A stretch of DNA of 5,874 nt, taken from contig JAEVYR010000498.1 of assembly GCA_023392645.1 (NCBI GenBank), positions 1-5,874 of the forward strand, read 5' to 3'. The notes under the pieces were generated by a model, which worked only from the letters and a program-made list of their open reading frames with translations, did no database searches and was not told where the DNA came from. Positions 1 through 4,400 of the stretch are shown piece by piece; positions within the stretch are counted from its first letter, which is position 1, and the number at the start of each line of letters is the position of its first letter. The position numbers were made by a program, and so were the translations under genes. The stretch comes from Chloroflexota bacterium (GTDB lineage Bacteria > Chloroflexota > Chloroflexia > Thermomicrobiales > UBA6265).

Positions 1-1
1 G

Positions 2-865
2 TTCAATCCATGGTATCGCCACCCGGCGCTGATCGCGGCGTCGATGTCGACGCTGGATGCCGTCACCGACGGCCGGGCGTTCCTCGGTTTCGGCCGGGGC
101 CAGACCGAGTGGTACGACCGCGCGCTGGGCATGGATGCGAAGCACCCGGTGACCGCGATGGTCGAGGCGATCGGACTACTGCGACAGTGGTTCGCGGATG
201 GCTGGACCGCTCGCGCCGGAGCGGATGCAAAGGTCTTTCCCGTGCGGGAATGGCCGCGCGTCACCGGGCCGATGCATGAGCGCCTGCCGATCTACGTGGC
301 GGCAGTCGGTCCGCAGGCGTTGTCGGTCGGCGCGCGTCTCGGCGACGGCATTATCTTCAACGATCTCGCCTCGACCACGTTCATGGAACGGTCGATTCGC
401 GAGGTGCGGGCAGCCGCGACGGCGGCAGGACGCGATCCCGGCGGGTTGCGGTTCTTCGCGCGCTCGGCGGTGACGATCACCGACGATCCCGAGGCGGTCT
501 ACCAGCGGCGCAAGGCCACTGTGGCGACGATCCACGCGCTGCCGGGGATGGAGCGGCTGCTGGAGACGCCCGGTTACGACACCGAGGCGATGATCGCGGA
601 GGTCCGGCGCGAGATGCGCACCGACGAGGTATTGGCGCGCGGCGGGAACTTCCCCGAGCTGAAAGCGGCGGGCGACCTGGAGGCGGCGAAGGCGGCGATC
701 CCGACGGAGCTGATGCGTGAGCTGGTCGTCGCCGGATCGGTCGAGGACGTGCGGAAGCAGTTGCGCCGGTTCCGGGAGATCGGGGTGACCGACGTCTTCC
801 TCGCCCGCCCGCCGGGCGACCCCATGGGCATCGCTGGCGTCGTCGATGCGCTCCGCGAGGCCTGA
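2..865 (+). CDS. LLM-class (luciferase-like) flavin/F420-dependent oxidoreductase, 5' truncated
   Basis: The frame is open from the left edge (first full codon at base 2) to a TGA at 863-865, giving the last 287 residues. Full-length family members are usually about 300-350 residues, so only the N-terminal strand or strands are missing. Visible residues 16-33 match the family's 'TLD..T.GR..LGFGRG' segment, residues 95-104 the 'LPIYVAAVGP' strand, and residues 114-120 'GDGIIFN', which are typical TIM-barrel strands lining the cofactor site. The C-terminus has the usual 'GSVEDV...L.RF...GVTDVFLA' helix-strand from about residue 245. These proteins are cytoplasmic oxidoreductases using FMN or coenzyme F420; relatives include F420-dependent methylenetetrahydromethanopterin reductase-like enzymes. 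The substrate cannot be told from sequence. The ATG at 44 lies inside the conserved fold and is not the real start. Family assignment is confident; cofactor and reaction are open. Confidence 0.9.
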   Translation, partial: FNPWYRHPALIAASMSTLDAVTDGRAFLGFGRGQTEWYDRALGMDAKHPVTAMVEAIGLLRQWFADGWTARAGADAKVFPVREWPRVTGPMHERLPIYVAAVGPQALSVGARLGDGIIFNDLASTTFMERSIREVRAAATAAGRDPGGLRFFARSAVTITDDPEAVYQRRKATVATIHALPGMERLLETPGYDTEAMIAEVRREMRTDEVLARGGNFPELKAAGDLEAAKAAIPTELMRELVVAGSVEDVRKQLRRFREIGVTDVFLARPPGDPMGIAGVVDALREA

Positions 866-937
866 CCGACCTCCCGCGATCATCTCGACATGCATTGACA
901 CGCCGTCCTGGCCAACGTGATGGTCGGTCATCCAGAG

Positions 938-969
938 CGCGGTCCGGAATCGCGATCCCGGTTACCGCG
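938..969. repeat. Imperfect inverted repeat (hairpin 1)
   Basis: Bases 938-943 (CGCGGT) pair with 964-969 (ACCGCG). The stem continues with 944-947 (CCGG) against 958-961 (CCGG) after a 2-nt bulge, leaving a 10-nt loop. It lies 73 bp after the oxidoreductase stop and could contribute to transcription termination, but no T-tract follows. In such GC-rich DNA a stem of this size may be chance. Confidence 0.35.
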
Positions 970-984
970 AAACCACTCCGGCGC

Positions 985-1016
985 GTCGCGCGTCGTGATG
1001 GGCAGAGGCGCGCGAC
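985..1016. repeat. Inverted repeat (hairpin 2)
   Basis: Bases 985-992 (GTCGCGCG) are the exact reverse complement of 1009-1016 (CGCGCGAC). A G-T wobble and a C-G pair extend the stem inward to 10 pairs around a 12-nt loop. A pyrimidine-rich stretch follows rather than a T-run, so it is at most an atypical terminator for the upstream gene. Confidence 0.4.
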
Positions 1017-1063
1017 CCGTTCAACTCTCTCCCAAATAGCCATCGCTCGCGCGTCTCTCGCAT

Positions 1064-1115
1064 CCATCCGGTGTCCCGGCGTCGCCTCCCGGGCGCGGAT
1101 CCGGGCACCGGATGG
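1064..1115. repeat. Long inverted repeat just upstream of the promoter (hairpin 3)
   Basis: Bases 1064-1073 (CCATCCGGTG) are a perfect 10-bp reverse complement of 1106-1115 (CACCGGATGG). With a single bulged base (1074) the stem continues as 1075-1079 (CCCGG) against 1101-1105 (CCGGG), giving 15 pairs around a 21-nt loop. This is the strongest palindromic structure in the window. It ends 9 bp before the candidate -35 box, so it could be a factor-binding site for the downstream gene or the end of the upstream transcript. No T-tract follows. Confidence 0.6.
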
Positions 1116-1124
1116 CGCGATTGG

Positions 1125-1152
1125 TTGACTCGGGGACGCGGGATGCTACCGT
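1125..1152 (+). promoter_or_regulatory. Candidate sigma-70-type promoter with extended -10
   Basis: TTGACT at 1125-1130 matches the -35 consensus at five of six positions. After a 16-bp spacer, TACCGT at 1147-1152 matches the -10 only at T1, A2 and T6, but is preceded by TGC (1144-1146), an extended -10 element that can compensate. Transcription would begin near 1159, giving a leader of about 140 nt before the ATG at 1301. It is the best promoter-like pair in the gap and is correctly oriented for the surface-protein gene. Confidence 0.5.
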
Positions 1153-1289
1153 TGTAGTACACCGTGTCGTCTCCGACCGACTTCACTCGCCAGGATGCAC
1201 TGTCACCGAACTCGCGAGCGGGAGACGCGCGGGCATTCACGCCAGATTCGCCTCGACGGGCGCCGGACATTGAAACCGGCACGGGACGC

Positions 1290-1295
1290 GGAGGA
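1290..1295 (+). promoter_or_regulatory. Shine-Dalgarno site of the large surface protein
   Basis: GGAGGA lies 5 nt before the ATG at 1301. An in-frame TGA at 1271-1273 with no alternative start codon between it and 1301 means this ATG is the first possible start, so the site and the start support each other. Confidence 0.85.
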
Positions 1296-1300
1296 CCATC

Positions 1301-1444
1301 ATGCAGCAGCCGTCTGATCGATCAGCCCACGCTCGGCGCCGCAATCGCATCGCCCGCGCGGGCTGGTGGGTGCATTTCACGGGCGCGATCGCGCTCATCG
1401 TCGGGCTCTTCATGCCGCTTGTGGGTGTCCCCGCGGCCACGGCG
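1301..1444 (+). other. Sec-type signal peptide
   Basis: Residues 1-20 form a positively charged n-region with an R-R-R-N-R cluster at 12-16. Residues 27-43 are hydrophobic (T-G-A-I-A-L-I-V-G-L-F core). An A-T-A motif at 46-48 suggests cleavage before A49, and a second A-L-A at 56-58 is an alternative. The long n-region resembles the extended signals of large Gram-positive surface proteins. No lipobox cysteine is present, so this is not a lipoprotein. A Tat route is not supported: the R-R-R-N-R cluster lacks the following twin-arginine pattern. Confidence 0.85.
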
Positions 1445-4400
1445 GCCCCCGAGCTGGCGCCTGCGGCACTGGCCCAAAGCGCCGACAATACCGTTCCGGC
1501 GGCGCCCACGCAGGTCACCGCGACCGGAGATTTCGGTTCCATTCCGCTCACGAACAGCAACGGCATCTGGACCGGCGTCTCCGCCGTGCCGCCGGGACAG
1601 TATCAGTGGCAGATCCAGGCGTTCGCGCCCGATGGCACCACCTACACCTACGGCCCCAACGGGCTCGGCGATAGCGCCGGCTCGGTTTCCGTCGGTGACG
1701 GCGACGCGGGTCTCTATTTCTCTCTCGACACGCACACCAACGCAACCGTCGCCGCGCCGGTGACCGGCATCTATTCGATCAGCGTCGACGGCGCTTCAGT
1801 CGCGCTGCAACCCTCGGGTGGACAGCTCACCGCGCTCGTCACGTCGGGCGGCGGCACGGCCAGCGTCCAGGTGTTCGACGGCGGCGCGCCGCGCGGCGAC
1901 CCGCTGTCGGTCGATCTCGCCACCGGGCCGAACCGGCTCACGTTTACCGTGGATGGTCAACTCGCCAACGTTGAGCCCCTGCAGGGCGGCTCCGTGACGA
2001 TCGAGCGCCTCGATGCCAACGGCTCTCCGCTGCCGGGTGGCTGTTACCAGCTTCGCAGCGGCGGGATCGTGAACCAGGGATGCGACGCCGACGACGGCGC
2101 CGATGGATACACCAGGATGACCTTCCCGGCCGGGATGCCGGGTGGCACCGTCGATGTGATCGAGGTGACCGCACCGGGCGGCGCCGAGCCGATCGACCCG
2201 CAGCAGATCCAGTTACAGGGCGGCGACCAGACGGTTACGTTGCAGCCGGCCGCCTCGGCGACCGAGCCGCCGACCGAAACGGAAACGCCGGTCGAGACCG
2301 AAACGCCGGCGGAAACCGCCACCAGCGGACCGGGCGAGATCACTCAGCCGGGCGAGGAGCAGGGGCCGCCGGGCGACCTGCTGATCGAGCTTCGCGATGA
2401 TCAGGGCAACCCGATCGGCGGCGCCTGTTTCCAGCTCCTTGATGCCGGCGGCAACGTCGTCGAGGAGAGCTGCGACCAGGAGCCATACGACCCCGCCGAT
2501 TTCGCCAACAACGGCACCACCGGCTTCTTTGGCGTGCCGAGCGGCGACTACACCCTCCGGCTGACCCAGGCGCCGAACGGCGCGACTGCTGCCGATATGC
2601 CGGTCACGGTCGTCGCCGGGCAGCAAACCACCGAGACCGTGACGGCCACCGGCGGCGCCATAGAGACGGAGACCCCGGCACCGACGGCCACCGCCACGGT
2701 GACCGAGACCGTTGCTCCGACCGAGGCCGCTCAGAGGGGCGATCTCACCATCACGCTGCTCGACGGCACGACGCAGCAACCGATCGGCGGCGCCTGCTTC
2801 CAACTGATCGATGGCGCCGGTAACGTCGCCGGCGAGGCATGCGACACGACGGAGTATGAGTCCGAGCAATTTGCGAACAATGGCAACACCGGGTTCTTCG
2901 ACGTTCCCGCCGGCAGCTACACGCTGCATCTTTCCGCCGCGCCGGAAGGCGTCACGGTGCCCGATCAGCCGGTCACCGTCAACCCGGGCGGCGACGACAA
3001 CGTCACGGTCACCGCGCAGGTGACGCCGACCGAGACGGAAACCGCGGCACCCACCCAGACGGCCGCGCCGACCGAGATCGTTCAGCCGACCGAAGCCGCC
3101 GGACAGGGTGATTTCACCGTCCAGCTTCGCGATCAGGACTCCCAACAGCCCATCGGCGGCGCCTGCTTCCAGTTGCTCGACGCCAACGGCACTGTGGTGT
3201 CGGAGGCGTGTGATACCGCTGACTTCGAATCGGACGAGTTTGCCAACAACGGCAATACCGGTTTCTTCGGGGTACCCGCCGGCACCTACACGTTGCACAT
3301 GTCGAGCGCGCCCGAGGGCGTGACCGCCCCTCAGGATCAGCCGGTCACCGTGGTGGCCGACACCGAGACGACCGTGACCGTCACCGTGCAGGGCGCGTCT
3401 ACCGAAACGCCGGTGGCCACCGAAACCGCGGCGCCGACCGAAACGGCACCCGCCACGCAGACCGAGAGCGCCCAGCCCGGACCACCAGCCAACCTCGTGG
3501 TTGAGCTGCGCGATCCGGCGACCGGCGAGGGTGTTGGCGGCGCCTGCTTCACGCTCGAAATGACGGGGCAGGACCCGATCACGAGCTGCGACGCCAACGA
3601 CGCCAATCCCGGCAATGGGCGAACCGGCTTCTATGGCGTCCCAAGTGGCGAATACACGCTGACCGAGTCGACCGTGCCCGAGGGCACCAGCGCGATCGAG
3701 CCGCGGCAGATCACGATCCAGCCGGGCGACAATCCCGACCTGGTCATCGAACTGGGCGGCGAGGCGCAACGGCCGACGCAACCGACCGAAACATCAACGT
3801 CGGAGCCGACCGACGGCGTGGGCACGGTCACGATCGACGTCTCGGCGATTGGCGGCAGCAACATCTGCGTCGAACTGAACACCGTCGGTGGCATCGGCTT
3901 CGCCAGTCCGCCGACCGCCTGTGACAACGGCGATGGCGACGCCAACAACCAGCCCGGCATCATCGAGATGCAGAACATCGAGCCGGGTCAGTACGTCGTT
4001 TCGGTGATCTCGGGTGCCGAGGGTATTCCGGATCAGACGATTGACGTTTCCGACAGCGGTCCGACCAAGATCATCCTCGGTCAGGCGCAACCGACCGAGA
4101 CGGTTTCGCCCACCCAGCCGTCTCCCACCACCGGCACGCTGACGGTCACCGTTGCCGACGCCAATGGCGCGGTGAGCGGCGCCTGCGTCGATGTCAGCAA
4201 TACCTCCGGCACGTTCACCTTCTGCGACGGTGACAACGCCGACGGCACGATCGAGATTGACGATGTCGTCTTCGGTGTGCAGACCATCGCGATGTCGACG
4301 GTGCCGCCAGGCTACCGGACGCCCGAGCCGCAAACCGTCGAGCTGAGTGTCGACCAGCAAACCGCGACAGTCGGTTTCACGCTCGAAGCCGCGGTCGGGT

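Larger units (their letters stand above)
866..1300. other. Intergenic region with hairpins, promoter candidate and leader
   Basis: This 435-bp gap separates the oxidoreductase stop from the start of the large surface-protein gene. I see no convincing gene in it: the short open frames are Arg-rich, lack ribosome binding sites and look like high-GC chance frames. It holds three inverted repeats in its first 250 bases, a promoter candidate just after the third, and a leader of about 140 nt. Within the leader, 1168-1174 and 1221-1227 are complementary over 7 bp, and 1262-1266 with 1276-1280 form a 5-bp stem-loop just upstream of the Shine-Dalgarno. These two are weak and could be chance. No tRNA, recognisable riboswitch or classical T-tract terminator is visible. 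Confidence 0.7.

Noticed and set aside
895..900. Perfect TTGACA -35-like hexamer after the oxidoreductase
   Set aside because: No acceptable -10 hexamer lies 16-18 bp downstream (GC-rich GTGATGG region), and the gene is another 400 bp away.
176..931. Antisense open frame (251 codons) over the oxidoreductase
   Set aside because: The + frame there matches a known enzyme family along its length; the antisense product is Arg/His-rich with no family resemblance.
866..1060. Intrinsic terminator for the oxidoreductase
   Set aside because: Hairpins are present, but none is followed by a T-tract, so I did not call a terminator.
895..1128. Small + strand open frame (77 codons) in the intergenic gap
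   Set aside because: It is Arg/Ala/Ser-rich, spans all three inverted repeats, has no upstream Shine-Dalgarno and resembles nothing.
1164..1763. A 199-codon + strand frame overlapping the leader and N-terminus of the large gene
   Set aside because: It is in a different frame from the large gene, Arg/Pro/Ser-rich, and has no ribosome binding site. The overlapping frame encodes a proper signal peptide and continues for over 1500 codons.
2213..3781. Long open frame (522 codons) on the - strand across the repeats
   Set aside because: It lies fully antisense to the repeat array. Its product is Arg/Gly/Leu-rich low-complexity that simply mirrors GAC/GGC/ACC codon periodicity, with no recognisable domain. 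The + frame has a signal peptide, a Shine-Dalgarno and conserved domains.
2255..4132. CRISPR-like or VNTR DNA repeats in the linker regions
   Set aside because: Spacing is that of protein domains, repeats are in frame and degenerate at DNA level, and no constant direct repeat with unique spacers exists.
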